A stretch of DNA of 64,000 nt from Burkholderiales bacterium (lineage in GTDB: Bacteria; Pseudomonadota; Gammaproteobacteria; Burkholderiales; Burkholderiaceae_C): the NCBI GenBank assembly GCA_016223165.1, contig JACRPO010000009.1:496001-560000 (forward strand), in the 5' to 3' direction. Each line of letters starts with the position of its first letter. Positions within the stretch are counted from its first letter, which is position 1. Shown piece after piece: positions 39,518 to 50,868 of this stretch. Made by a program: the position numbers and the translations under genes. The notes under the pieces were generated by a model. It ran no database searches, was not told the DNA's origin, and saw only the letters and a list, made by a program, of their open reading frames with translations.

Positions 39518-40126
39518 TCAGGCCGCGGCCCAACCCGCGACGAGCGCGCGTGCCCGCGGCGTCAGCTCGGCCACCGCGGTGCCCGGCGCGTAGAGCGACG
39601 AGCCGGTGCCCACGCCGCTGGCGCCGGCGGCCTTGAAGGCGGCGAGGTTGTGCAGGCCGATGCCCCCGACCGCGAACATCGGCGTCGCCTGCGGGAACAC
39701 CGCGCGCCAAGACTTCAGCACCGGCGGGCCGAGCATCTCGGCCGGAAAGAGCTTCAGCGCATCGGCCCCGGCCGCCAGCGCCTGGAAGCCCTCGCTCGGC
39801 GTGGCGACACCGGGCATCGTCAGCAGGCCGCGCGCCCGGCCTTGCCGCACCACCGCGGCATCGAAGTTGGGCGCCAGCACGAGGCGGCCGCCGGCGTCGG
39901 CGACACGATCCACTTCGGCCGGCGTGAGCACGGTGCCGGCACCGATCAGCAGCTGCCCGCCGAACTCGCGCGCCAGCCGCGAGATGCTGTCGAAGGGCTC
40001 GGGCGAGTTGAGCGGCACCTCGATGATGCGGATGCCGCCCGCCACGAGCGCGTGGCCGACCGCGAGCACCTCGGCCGGCGCGACGCCGCGCAGGATGGCG
40101 ATGACGCCCTGCAGCGGCGCGCTCAT
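39518..40126 (-). CDS. dgoA: 2-dehydro-3-deoxy-6-phosphogalactonate aldolase
   Basis: The 202-residue aldolase of the KDPG/KDPGal family splits the phosphorylated keto-acid into pyruvate and glyceraldehyde-3-phosphate. IRIIEVPLNSPEP carries the catalytic Glu, and GADALKLFPAEMLGP carries the Schiff-base Lys. The LNSPEP variant is typical of DgoA rather than Eda. It is coupled to dgoK by ATGA overlap. It completes the lower DeLey-Doudoroff (galactonate) route with the kinase; galactonate dehydratase is not in this window. Confidence 0.93.
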   Translation of the reverse strand: MSAPLQGVIAILRGVAPAEVLAVGHALVAGGIRIIEVPLNSPEPFDSISRLAREFGGQLLIGAGTVLTPAEVDRVADAGGRLVLAPNFDAAVVRQGRARGLLTMPGVATPSEGFQALAAGADALKLFPAEMLGPPVLKSWRAVFPQATPMFAVGGIGLHNLAAFKAAGASGVGTGSSLYAPGTAVAELTPRARALVAGWAAA

Positions 40127-41088
40127 GTCGTTGCTTGCGCGTCGGCGCCCGTTGCCCTCACGAGCCCGGCGGCCAGCGCCATGCGCCACTGGCCGCGCGT
40201 CGTGGCTTCGGCGCTGGCGCGGTAGTGGCCGATGCCGGCGAGGTCGAGTGCCGTCTCGTAGCGCGAGCACAGCGCCTCGTCGCCGAGCAGCACCACCGCA
40301 GCCGGCAAGGCGGGCCCGGTGGCGCTGCCGATCTCGATGCCGATCAGCAGGCCCGAGAGGAAGTCGGGCAGGCCCTCGGCCTCGATGCGACCCATCAGCC
40401 CGGCCGTGCGCGCCGCGAAGATGACGTGCGTCGCGTTCGCGTATTCGGCGAGGCCGAGCTGCACGCCCTGCGCGAACGCTTCGGGCCGGGCCTGGCCGGC
40501 CTGCATCAGGCGCCCGAGGATCGAGTGCTGCGTCAGCACGGCATAGAGCTCGCCGGTCATGAAGGTCTGGAAGGCGCGCACCGCACCGTCCACACCCGCG
40601 CCCTCGCCCATCCAGGCCCACTTGGCATGCGTGCCGGGCAGCACGCAGCAGCTGCCGGCCGCGAGCGCGGCGCCCCAGAGCTGCGTCTCCTCGCCGCGCA
40701 TCACGTCGTCCTGGCCGTCGGCGCCGATGCAGCTGAGCCCCGGCACGATGTGCAGCGTGCTGCCGGCCGTCAAGGGCACGCGCACGAGTTGCGCCGCCAC
40801 CTGCGCGAGCCCGGCCGGGCACTCGACGTACGGCGCCTCGCGCCAGCCCTGGCGGCTGCCGATCATGCCGCTGGCGATGACGGGGCAGCGATGGGCCTCG
40901 ATCCAGTCGCCGGCCAGCGCCATCAGCGCCGCTTCGAAGCGCCGCTCGGGCACGGCCATCACGCCGCCCGCGGCGGCGCGCGTCTCGAGCACGCGGCCGC
41001 CGTCGCCGAGCAGGCTGGCGCGCAGGTTCGAGGTACCCCAGTCGAGGGCGATCAGGCGGGCGGACCCGCTCGGGGAGGCGTCGGGCAT
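40123..41088 (-). CDS. dgoK: 2-dehydro-3-deoxygalactonokinase
   Basis: The 321-residue sugar kinase phosphorylates 2-dehydro-3-deoxygalactonate to feed DgoA. DgoK blocks are IALDWGTSNLRASLL (phosphate loop), VIASGMIGSRQGWREAPYVECPAGL, VPGLSCIGADGQDDVMRGEETQLWGA and CCVLPGTHAKWAWM. The stop overlaps the aldolase start by 4 bp, so the two form one operon in the order dgoK-dgoA. Confidence 0.94.
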   Translation of the reverse strand: MPDASPSGSARLIALDWGTSNLRASLLGDGGRVLETRAAAGGVMAVPERRFEAALMALAGDWIEAHRCPVIASGMIGSRQGWREAPYVECPAGLAQVAAQLVRVPLTAGSTLHIVPGLSCIGADGQDDVMRGEETQLWGAALAAGSCCVLPGTHAKWAWMGEGAGVDGAVRAFQTFMTGELYAVLTQHSILGRLMQAGQARPEAFAQGVQLGLAEYANATHVIFAARTAGLMGRIEAEGLPDFLSGLLIGIEIGSATGPALPAAVVLLGDEALCSRYETALDLAGIGHYRASAEATTRGQWRMALAAGLVRATGADAQATT

Positions 41089-41191
41089 GCGGGCGGCGTC
41101 GGGATGGCGGACCGGCAGTCTAGTGCGTAGCCTCCACCCCGCCCCGCCCGCCTCGAAGTCCCTGGCACCCTCGCGGGTGCGCCGCGCCGGG

Positions 41192-41220
41192 TTGATCCGG
41201 ACGCGCCAGATATGTATGAT
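41192..41220 (+). promoter_or_regulatory. Sigma-70-type promoter of the AbrB/PIN toxin-antitoxin genes
   Basis: TTGATC (41192-41197) and TATGAT (41215-41220) are separated by exactly 17 bp. This is one of the best consensus promoters in the window and lies in an AT-rich island about 50 bp before the antitoxin start. Confidence 0.7.
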
Positions 41221-41259
41221 TCAAGCATACCGAATTTGTCTGATACGTCGATTCAGACA
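41214..41259. promoter_or_regulatory. Candidate antitoxin operator: two inverted repeats
   Basis: GTATG-N7-CATAC (41214-41230) overlaps the -10 element. TGTCTGA-N9-TCAGACA (41237-41259) lies just downstream, before the ribosome site. Such placement fits autorepression by an AbrB-fold antitoxin, alone or with its toxin. Confidence 0.55.
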
Positions 41260-41270
41260 GGAGCACGCCG

Positions 41271-41531
41271 ATGGACGCCACCGTGGCCGAACGCGGGCAG
41301 ATCACGCTGCCCAAGGCCGTGCGCGATGCGCTCGGCCTGACCAAGGGCACCAAGCTCAAGGTCGAGCTCGACGGCGGCCGCATCATCCTGCGCAAGGACG
41401 TGAGCGACGCGCTGGCCCGCGCGCGCGGGCGCATCAAGCTGCCGCCCGGCGTGACCACCGACGACGTCATGCGCGGCCTGCGCGGCCGCGCCCCGGGCGA
41501 CCCCTATCCGCCGCCGGACAACGAGGCCTGA
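41271..41531 (+). CDS. AbrB/MazE-fold antitoxin (VapB type)
   Basis: The 86-residue protein begins ATVAERGQITLPKAVRDALGLTKGTKLKVELDGGRIIL, the swapped-hairpin AbrB DNA-binding fold of MazE/VapB antitoxins. The C-terminal LPPGVTTDDVMRGLRGR segment should bind the PIN partner. CAGGAG lies 5-10 bp before the start. It pairs with the PIN gene 12 bp downstream and differs in fold from the ribbon-helix-helix antitoxin at 4.8 kb. Confidence 0.88.
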   Translation: MDATVAERGQITLPKAVRDALGLTKGTKLKVELDGGRIILRKDVSDALARARGRIKLPPGVTTDDVMRGLRGRAPGDPYPPPDNEA

Positions 41532-41543
41532 GGCCGCCGCCGG

Positions 41544-41963
41544 ATGATCGCGATCGACACCTCCGTGCTCATCGACCTGATCGGTGCCGGCCCCGGCGCC
41601 GATGCGGCCGAGACGACGCTGCGCACCGCGCTCGCCGAGGGGCCGGTCGTGGCCTGCGAGGTCGTCGTGAGCGAGGTCGTGGCGGGGCTGGGCAGCGGTG
41701 CCGTGGTCATGGAGGTGCTCGACGAGGTCGGCATCGGCTTCGTCCCGCTGGAAATGCGCTCGGCGGTGCGCGCCGGCGAGATGCAGCGCCGCTACAAGGA
41801 GCGCCTGCGCGCCGGCCATGCGCTGGCGGCGGGCGCACGCACCGTGCCCGACTTCCTGATCGGCGCGCATGCGCTGCTGCAATGCGGCGCCCTCATCACC
41901 CGCGACGCGGTCTTCTTCCGCGACTACTTCAAGGGACTGAAGGTCATCGTCCCGAAAGCCTGA
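41544..41963 (+). CDS. vapC: PIN-domain ribonuclease toxin (VapC type)
   Basis: The 139-residue PIN domain has the acidic quartet at D5 (IAIDTSVLIDLI), E44 (VVVSEVVAGL), D103 (TVPDFLIGAHAL) and D121 (ALITRDAVFF). It should act as a metal-dependent RNase held in check by the adjacent antitoxin. The gene ends 41 bp before acnA. Transcripts from the toxin-antitoxin promoter may run into acnA. Confidence 0.88.
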   Translation: MIAIDTSVLIDLIGAGPGADAAETTLRTALAEGPVVACEVVVSEVVAGLGSGAVVMEVLDEVGIGFVPLEMRSAVRAGEMQRRYKERLRAGHALAAGARTVPDFLIGAHALLQCGALITRDAVFFRDYFKGLKVIVPKA

Positions 41964-42004
41964 CACTACATCCTTCGCCTTCCGCCAGGAGAAAGAGAAG
42001 CACC

Positions 42005-44749
<2,745 letters not shown>

Positions 44750-44760
44750 CGACGCTCGGT

Positions 44761-44782
44761 GGGGGCGGCTTCGGTCGCCCCC
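44761..44782. terminator. GC-rich stem-loop after acnA, candidate bidirectional terminator
   Basis: GGGGGCG and CGCCCCC form a 7-bp stem around GCTTCGGT, with a stable UUCGG-like core. It lies in the 81-bp gap between the convergent acnA and chemotaxis receptor genes. There is no U-tract, so termination strength is uncertain. Confidence 0.5.
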
Positions 44783-44830
44783 GCGCCTTCTGCACCCTTC
44801 CCGGCCGGTGCCGACTCGTCGGGGGCCGAC

Positions 44831-46696
44831 TCAGGCGGCCGCCGCCGAAGGCAGCCTGAACGCCGCCACGCGCACCGCCAGCTCGCTCGCCTGCACCTTG
44901 AGCGACGCCGCTGCCGCGGCGGTCTGCTCGACGAGCGCGCCGTTGGCCTGCGTCAGCGAATCGAGCTCCTGCACCGAGCGCGTCGTCTGCGTCACGCCCA
45001 GGGCCTGCTCGTTGGCGCCGACCGAGATCTCCGACAGCAGCCCGTTGATGCGGCGGGCGCTGCCCACCATCTCGTCGATCGCGCCGCCGGCCTGCACGAC
45101 GATCTGCTGACCCTGCTGCACCTGCTCGGTGCTGGTCGTGATGAGCGCCTTGATCTCGTTGGCCGCACCCGCGGTGCGCAAGGCAAGCGCGCGCACCTCG
45201 GCCGCGACGACCGCGAAGCCGCGCCCCGTCTCGCCGGCACGCGCCGACTCCACCGCGGCGTTGAGCGCGAGGATGTTGGTCTGGAAGGCGATGCCGTCGA
45301 TGGTCGCGATGATCTCGCCGATCTTCGTCGACGAAGCGTGGATGCCGCGCATGGTCTCGACCATGCTGGCGATGATCTGGCCGCCGCGCGCCGCCACCTC
45401 GGCGTTGCTGGCGGCGATGCCGGCCGCCTCGCGCGCGCCGCTGGCCGTGTTCTGCACCACCGAGGCCACCTGCTCCATCGCCGAGGCCGACTGCTGCAGG
45501 TTGGCCGCCGCCTGCTCGGTGCGGTCGTGCAGGTTCAGCGCCCCACCGGCGATCTCGCTGCTCGAGCTGACGAGGTTGTCGGCGGCCGTGCGCACCTGCG
45601 AGACGATGCCGCGCAGCGAGCGCTGCATCTCGCCCAGGCAGTTCATCAGCGCCGCCGCCTCGTCCTGCCCCCAGGGGCGGGGTTGTGTCGTGAGGTCGCC
45701 GGCCGTCATCGCCTCGACATGCTTGCGCACCTCGAGCAGGCCGCCGCGCGTGACGAAGAAAAAGGAGAAGAACAGGTAGCCGGCCAGCGCCAGCGAGACG
45801 ATCACCGTCGCCGCCACCGACCAGCGCTGGCGTTGCATGGCCGCCACGCGCGCTTCGAGCAGGCCGTCGAGCGCGTCGAGCATGCGCGCGCCGGCACCGA
45901 CCTGTTCATGATCGAGCTTCGTCGCCGCGGCATCGAAGGCTGCCCAGGCTGCGGCGGCGCCGCCCTCCGGCGCCTGCGCCGCCTGTTGCGCCGCGCCTGC
46001 CAGCGCGGCGGCGCTTTCGAGCAATGGCGTTGCCTTCACTGCCTCGCCCAGGGCCGCGTTGGCTGCCTGCGCCTTGGCCATGCCGGCGCGCAGGCTGTCC
46101 AGGTGATAGCCGAAGACCGCCGCGGCGCTGGCGAAATCGCGCCATGCCGCCGCCGCGCCGGCACCACCGCCGCGGCCTGCCGCCGCCGCAGCGCGCATGC
46201 GGGCCAGCATCTCCTTCATCGGCCCGAGGCGAAACATCGCCGCGTCCATGACGTAGTAGCTGTCGATGTCGGGGTCGAGCGTCAGGTTCGATCCATCCGA
46301 AGCCTGGGCCAGCACGGCGTTCAGGGCCTCGGCGCTGGCCACCGCCTGGCCGGCGGCGGCGGCTTTCAGGACGGCCGCGTGCGGCGAGGCGGTGCCGAGC
46401 GTGGCGCCAAGGCGCTGCTCGGCCTCGGCGAGCGCCGCTTTCAGGTCGGGCAGCGGCCGCGTCGGGTCGACGAGCCGGTCGAGCAGGGGCAGCACGGCGC
46501 GCGCGTAGTCGACGCCCAGGCGCTCCTTGGCCGAGAACTCGATGGCCGTGGCCTTGTCGCCGAAGTAGTTCCAGCCGAGCACGCACATCGGCAGCAGGAA
46601 GATCGCCGAGATGATGGCGGCCTTGGCCGCGAATTGACAACGCCGGAAGAGTCGGATGCCGGGCGACCAGACGCCGTGGTAGCGGAAGTAGTCCAT
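44831..46696 (-). CDS. Methyl-accepting chemotaxis protein
   Basis: The 621-residue receptor has a first transmembrane helix (AAKAAIISAIFLLPMCVLGW, residues about 23-42), an Ala-rich periplasmic sensor region of about 300 residues, and a second helix (VAATVIVSLALAGYLFFSFFFV). A short HAMP-like stretch and the cytoplasmic signalling domain follow. The hairpin tip IATIDGIAFQTNILALNAAVESARAGETGRGFAVVAAEVRALA is canonical. No CheR-docking pentapeptide is at the C-terminus (LPSAAAA). The ligand is unknown. ATG at 46696 is preferred because homology begins there. Confidence 0.92.
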   Translation of the reverse strand: MDYFRYHGVWSPGIRLFRRCQFAAKAAIISAIFLLPMCVLGWNYFGDKATAIEFSAKERLGVDYARAVLPLLDRLVDPTRPLPDLKAALAEAEQRLGATLGTASPHAAVLKAAAAGQAVASAEALNAVLAQASDGSNLTLDPDIDSYYVMDAAMFRLGPMKEMLARMRAAAAAGRGGGAGAAAAWRDFASAAAVFGYHLDSLRAGMAKAQAANAALGEAVKATPLLESAAALAGAAQQAAQAPEGGAAAAWAAFDAAATKLDHEQVGAGARMLDALDGLLEARVAAMQRQRWSVAATVIVSLALAGYLFFSFFFVTRGGLLEVRKHVEAMTAGDLTTQPRPWGQDEAAALMNCLGEMQRSLRGIVSQVRTAADNLVSSSSEIAGGALNLHDRTEQAAANLQQSASAMEQVASVVQNTASGAREAAGIAASNAEVAARGGQIIASMVETMRGIHASSTKIGEIIATIDGIAFQTNILALNAAVESARAGETGRGFAVVAAEVRALALRTAGAANEIKALITTSTEQVQQGQQIVVQAGGAIDEMVGSARRINGLLSEISVGANEQALGVTQTTRSVQELDSLTQANGALVEQTAAAAASLKVQASELAVRVAAFRLPSAAAA

Positions 46697-46898
46697 CGAA
46701 CGAGATTGCGGAAAGACGGGGAGGACCGGCATCTTCGGTGCCCCACCTCGCCAGAGGCCGACCGAAATGTGCCCTGCCGCGGCCGCTATTCCGGCCATTG
46801 CCTCGGCGGCGCCGCCCGTTGCCGGCACGGCGCGCCTCGCGTCGCCTTGTGGGGCTGCGGCGCACCCGCCAGCGGGCTGAGCTTTCTGCCGCCCACTC

Positions 46899-49028
46899 CT
46901 AGCGGCCGCGCAGGAACAGGCTGTCCAGCTCCTTCAACGTCACCTGCCGCCACGTCGGCCGGCCGTGGTTGCAGGTGTCGGCCCGCTCGGTCGCCTCCAT
47001 CTCGCGCAGCAGCGCATTCATCTCCTCCAGCGTCAGGCGCCGGTTGGCGCGCACGGCGCCATGGCAGGCCATCGTCGCGAGGATGTCGTCGCGCGCGCGC
47101 TGCACGATGCGGCTGGCGCCGCCGCTCTCGGCCGCGCCGAGCTCGGCGAGCACCGAGCGCGCGAGCTCGGCGACGTCGGCATCGGGCAGCGCCGCCGGCC
47201 GGCTGCGCACGACGAGCGTGCTGCCGGCCAGGCGCCCGATGTCGAGGCCGAGCCGATGCAGCGTCTCCTGCTCGCTCTCGGCCACGGCGAGCTCGGCGGG
47301 CGTGGCTGCGAGCGTGACCGGGATCAGCAGCGGCTGCGCGGGCAGGCTGGCGCCGGCGTCGCCATCGCTGTCGCCGTCGCCCGTGGTCCCGGTCGCGGCG
47401 GTCGTCCTGGTCGCGCTCGCGCGCTTCAACCGCTCGTAGACGATGCGCTCGTGCGCCGCATGCATGTCGACGATGACGAGGCCCTGGTGGTTCTCGGCCA
47501 GCACGTAGGTGCCCGCGATCTGCGCCACGGCACGGCCGAGCGGCCAGGCCACCTCCGGCTCGGCCCGCGCATCGGCGGCGCCGGCCCGCAGCCCCTGGGG
47601 CAGCGCGTGGTCCGGCAGCGCGCCCGCCGGCGGATCGCGCAGCAGGGCCCAGGCAGCCAGCCCACGCACCGAAGGCGAAGGCGGGGCCGCACCGCCGGGC
47701 GCGGCGCCCGCACGCCAAGGCGGCGCGGGTTCGTCGACATGAAGGCGCGCGGAAGGCCCTGCATGCCCGGCGGTGCCCGCATCGACGAGCGCCAGCCCGG
47801 GCTGCCACATCGGCGTCGCCGGCCCTCCCGCTGCGGCCGAAGGCACGAACAGGCCCGACGCGGCAGCTCCTGCACCCGCGTCGCCCGCCGGCGTCGTGAC
47901 CGTGGCTGCCGTCTCGCCCGGCACCGCGGCGCGCGTCGGCGCGAGCGCGCATTCGACCGCGTGGCGCACCGCCTGGTGCACGGCGCGGCTGTCACGGAAG
48001 CGCACCTCGATCTTCGTCGGGTGCACGTTGACGTCCACGAGTTCCGGCGTGATGTCGAGGAAGAGCGCGTAGGCCGGCTGCCGGCTGCCGTGCAGCTGGT
48101 CTTCGTAGGCCGAGCGCACGGCGTGCGCGAGCAGGCGGTCGCGCACGAAGCGGCCGTTGACGAAGAGGTACTGGTGGTCGGCACGCGCGCGCGCCGCCTC
48201 GGGGCGGCCGACGCGACCCTCGAGCGTCAGCGGACCATGCCCGGACGCGAGCGCGACGCTGGCCGCCATGAACTCCGCGCCCAGCACGTCGGCGCGCCGC
48301 ACCTCGGCCGGCGCCGGCCGCCACTGCGCGACGAGCCGCCCTTCGTGCCAGACCGCGAAGCCCACGTCGGGGCGCGCCAGCGCATGCCGGCGCACGGCCT
48401 CGGTGCAATGCGCGAGCTCGGTGGCGTCGCTCTTCAGGAATTTGCGCCGCGCCGGCGTCGCGAAGAAGAGCTCCTGCGCCTCCACCGTCGTGCCGCGCGC
48501 GCGCGCCGCCGGCGCGATGACGCCGTCGCGCGCATCGAGCCGCCAGGCGTGCGCGTCGTCGGCGGTGCGGCTGACCAGGGCCAGAGCGGCCACCGAGCCG
48601 ATCGCGGCCAGCGCCTCGCCGCGAAAGCCCATCGTCGCCACCGACTCCAGGTCGTGCAGGCTGGCGATCTTGCTCGTGGCGTGGCGCTTCAGGGCCAGCG
48701 GCAGCTCGTCGCGGGGGATGCCCGTGCCGTCGTCCTCGACGACGAGCGAGCGCACGCCACCACCGGCCAGGCGCAGCGTGACCTGCAGCGCACCGGCATC
48801 GAGCGCGTTGTCGAGCAGCTCGCGCACCACCGAGGCGGGCCGCTCGACGACCTCGCCGGCGGCGATCTGGCTGACGAGCTCGTCGGGCAGCTCGCGGATG
48901 CGCCGAGGCGTCGCGCCGTCCGCCCGAAGCGTCGCGCTGTCCGCCCGAAGCGTCGCGCCATCCGCCCGAAGCGTCGCGCCATCCGCGTTCCCCGCGCCGC
49001 GAGCCGCCTGCGAAGCCTCGAAGCTCAT
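46899..49028 (-). CDS. mutL: DNA mismatch repair protein MutL (endonuclease type)
   Basis: The 709-residue protein has the GHKL ATPase N-terminus (IRELPDELVSQIAAGEVVERPASVVRELLDNALDAG; DDGTGIPRDEL; TMGFRGEALAAIGSV). An Ala/Pro-rich linker leads to the C-terminal dimer domain. The latter carries DMHAAHERIVYE near residue 520, matching the DQHA(X)2E(X)4E metal site of nicking MutL proteins, plus ACHGAVRA and CNHGRPTW. It should therefore nick DNA itself, as in bacteria without MutH. The first 43 residues contain a 7-residue repeat before the conserved start. Confidence 0.96.
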   Translation of the reverse strand: MSFEASQAARGAGNADGATLRADGATLRADSATLRADGATPRRIRELPDELVSQIAAGEVVERPASVVRELLDNALDAGALQVTLRLAGGGVRSLVVEDDGTGIPRDELPLALKRHATSKIASLHDLESVATMGFRGEALAAIGSVAALALVSRTADDAHAWRLDARDGVIAPAARARGTTVEAQELFFATPARRKFLKSDATELAHCTEAVRRHALARPDVGFAVWHEGRLVAQWRPAPAEVRRADVLGAEFMAASVALASGHGPLTLEGRVGRPEAARARADHQYLFVNGRFVRDRLLAHAVRSAYEDQLHGSRQPAYALFLDITPELVDVNVHPTKIEVRFRDSRAVHQAVRHAVECALAPTRAAVPGETAATVTTPAGDAGAGAAASGLFVPSAAAGGPATPMWQPGLALVDAGTAGHAGPSARLHVDEPAPPWRAGAAPGGAAPPSPSVRGLAAWALLRDPPAGALPDHALPQGLRAGAADARAEPEVAWPLGRAVAQIAGTYVLAENHQGLVIVDMHAAHERIVYERLKRASATRTTAATGTTGDGDSDGDAGASLPAQPLLIPVTLAATPAELAVAESEQETLHRLGLDIGRLAGSTLVVRSRPAALPDADVAELARSVLAELGAAESGGASRIVQRARDDILATMACHGAVRANRRLTLEEMNALLREMEATERADTCNHGRPTWRQVTLKELDSLFLRGR
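48908..48986 (-). repeat. 21-bp tandem repeat in the 5' end of mutL
   Basis: About 3.8 copies of a 21-bp unit (48908-48928, 48929-48949, 48950-48970, 48971-48986) with only single-base differences. In MutL they encode GATLRAD, SATLRAD and variants at about residues 17-41. Copy-number change stays in frame. Confidence 0.9.
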
Positions 49029-49186
49029 CCCCAGGATTCTAGGGGTGCATCACCTGGACAACAGTTGGGCTCGGGAGAGCCGAGTGCGCCTAGACTTGGG
49101 TCTCATCAGAGCCCGGCGGGCGCGGCAGACCAGGGCGCGCTCGATAGAGGCTCGCGGGGTCGCTGTCTGCCGTTGGGGATTCCTGA

Positions 49187-49846
49187 ATGTCGACGTTCTT
49201 TGCCGACCTGGTCGGCCGGACGGACGAGGACCGCAGGGCGTTCGAAACGCACTCGGTGGTCATCGATGCCGTCGCGCAGGGCATGCCGTTGGAGCGCTAC
49301 CGCGCGCTGCTGCTCGAGCTGTACCACGTGGTGTGGCACTTCAACCCGGTGTGCGCCGCCGCCGCCAGCCGCATGGGCACGCCGGGGCACGAGCCGCAGC
49401 AGTCGGTGCGCCACTTCCTCTACGAGCACATGCACGAGGAGACCGGGCACGAGACCTGGGTGCTGAACGATCTCGAGGCCATCGGCGTGCCGCCGGCCGA
49501 CGCGCGCGCCCACCAGCCCTCGATCCACACGCTCAGCCTGAACGGCTACAACTACTGGGCCGCCGACCGGCGCCACCCCTGCTCGGTGCTGGGCATGCTC
49601 TACACGCTCGAGGTGGTGGCCAGCGTCTACGGCGGGCCCTTTGCCTCGGCGATCCGCGAGTCGCTGCTGCTCGAGGGCGACCGTGGCGTCTCGTTCATCG
49701 ATTCGCACGCCACCATGGACGCCAAGCACATGGCCGAGTTGCGGCTGGTGCTGAACCAGGTCAAGGATGAGGCCGCGCAAGCGGCTATCGTGGAGTCGGT
49801 TCGTGTCAACTTCCATCACTTCACCCGCATCGTCGAAGGTGTCTGA
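49187..49846 (+). CDS. Haem-oxygenase-like di-iron protein (HDO/iron-containing redox enzyme family)
   Basis: The 219-residue all-helical protein shows spaced metal ligands as expected for haem-oxygenase-fold di-iron enzymes: E85-x2-H88 (HEETGHETW), E142 (YTLEVVASVYG), then H174-x3-D178-x2-H181 (SHATMDAKHMAEL). E44 in LLLELYHVVWHF may add a ligand. Known members include UndA (fatty acid to 1-alkene) and N-oxygenases, so an oxidative reaction on a small substrate is plausible. The gene overlaps the RpfF-like crotonase gene downstream, suggesting a shared pathway. The specific reaction is unknown. Confidence 0.78.
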   Translation: MSTFFADLVGRTDEDRRAFETHSVVIDAVAQGMPLERYRALLLELYHVVWHFNPVCAAAASRMGTPGHEPQQSVRHFLYEHMHEETGHETWVLNDLEAIGVPPADARAHQPSIHTLSLNGYNYWAADRRHPCSVLGMLYTLEVVASVYGGPFASAIRESLLLEGDRGVSFIDSHATMDAKHMAELRLVLNQVKDEAAQAAIVESVRVNFHHFTRIVEGV

Positions 49847-50861
49847 AGGGACCCCCTCCGCCCCGGCGCAGCCTGCATCGGGCCCGCCGGGGGCTGCGGC
49901 GCCGGCGCCCGCGGTGGGCGTGGCCGGCCTGCTCGGGCGGCCCTACAAGACGATCCGCCTCGAGTGGACCTCGGACCTGCGCCTGCTGCGCGTGCGCACC
50001 TGCGTGCGCCCGATCCAGTGCTACAGCCTCGCCGCCATGGGCGAGCTGAAGCAGATGCTCGACGACATCAGCGCCAACCCCGGCCTCGTGCGGCACTTCG
50101 TCATGACCTCCGACGTGCCGCAGGTCTTCAACTTCGGCGGCGACCTCGCGCTCTTCGTGCTGCTCGTGCGCGCCGGCGACATCGAGTCGCTCGAGCTGTA
50201 CGGCCGCCGCTGCGTCGACCTCGTGTGGTGGATGGAGAACGCCGCCAACCTGGGCATCCACACCACCGTGCTCGCCCAGGGCGACACGCTCGGCGGCGGC
50301 CTCGAGAGCGTGCTGCCCTTCCACAGGGTCATCTTCGAGCGTGGCGCGCAGGCCGGCTTCCCCGAGGTGCTGTTCAACCTCTTCCCCGGCATGGGGGCGT
50401 GGGACTTCACGATCCGCAAGGCCGGCTTCGCGGTGGCCAACGAAATGATCCTCTCCGGGCGCCTGTACACCGCCGAGGAGCTGCACTTCCGCCGTCTCGT
50501 CGACGTCGTCGCCGAGCCCGGCGAGGGCGAGGCGGCGCTCGAGCGCGCCGTGCGCGAGGTCGACCCACGCCTGCGTGGCACGCTGGCGGCGCTGCGGGCG
50601 CAGCGTGTCGCCGCGCCCATCCGCCACGACAGCCTGATGGAGATCGTCAAGCTCTGGGCCGACAGCGCGATGGGCCTCACCGACCGCGACCTGCGCCTGA
50701 TGGAGCGGCTGGCGCGCGCGCAGGCGCGCAAGGCCGGTGGCGCCGACGAAGGTGCGGTCGAGGAGATCAAGCGCCTCGAGCTCGAGAACGCCTGGGGCGA
50801 GCGCCGCAGCGGCTTCGAGCGCCGCACGGTCGGCGGCAACGACCGCCGCATGCGCGGCTAG
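49839..50861 (+). CDS. RpfF-like crotonase (diffusible signal factor synthase family)
   Basis: The protein matches RpfF/DSF synthases: VFNFGGDLALFVLLVRAGD, then GDTLGGGLESVLPFHRV, then FPEVLFNLFPGMGAWDF. Catalytic glutamates fall at E156 and E176, 20 residues apart as in RpfF (E141/E161). RpfF enzymes make cis-2-unsaturated fatty acid signals from acyl-ACP or acyl-CoA. The C-terminus adds RRSGFERRTVGGNDRRMRG, absent from classical RpfF. The start is uncertain. The GTG at 49839 overlaps the di-iron gene by 8 bp (340 residues); GTG at 49803 or 49914 is also possible. No RpfC/RpfR receptor gene is nearby. Confidence 0.82.
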   Translation: MSEGTPSAPAQPASGPPGAAAPAPAVGVAGLLGRPYKTIRLEWTSDLRLLRVRTCVRPIQCYSLAAMGELKQMLDDISANPGLVRHFVMTSDVPQVFNFGGDLALFVLLVRAGDIESLELYGRRCVDLVWWMENAANLGIHTTVLAQGDTLGGGLESVLPFHRVIFERGAQAGFPEVLFNLFPGMGAWDFTIRKAGFAVANEMILSGRLYTAEELHFRRLVDVVAEPGEGEAALERAVREVDPRLRGTLAALRAQRVAAPIRHDSLMEIVKLWADSAMGLTDRDLRLMERLARAQARKAGGADEGAVEEIKRLELENAWGERRSGFERRTVGGNDRRMRG

Positions 50862-50868
50862 TCGTCGG

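Noticed and set aside
48908..48986. CRISPR-like repeat in mutL
   Set aside because: Units are contiguous 21-bp copies with no spacers and lie inside a coding frame.
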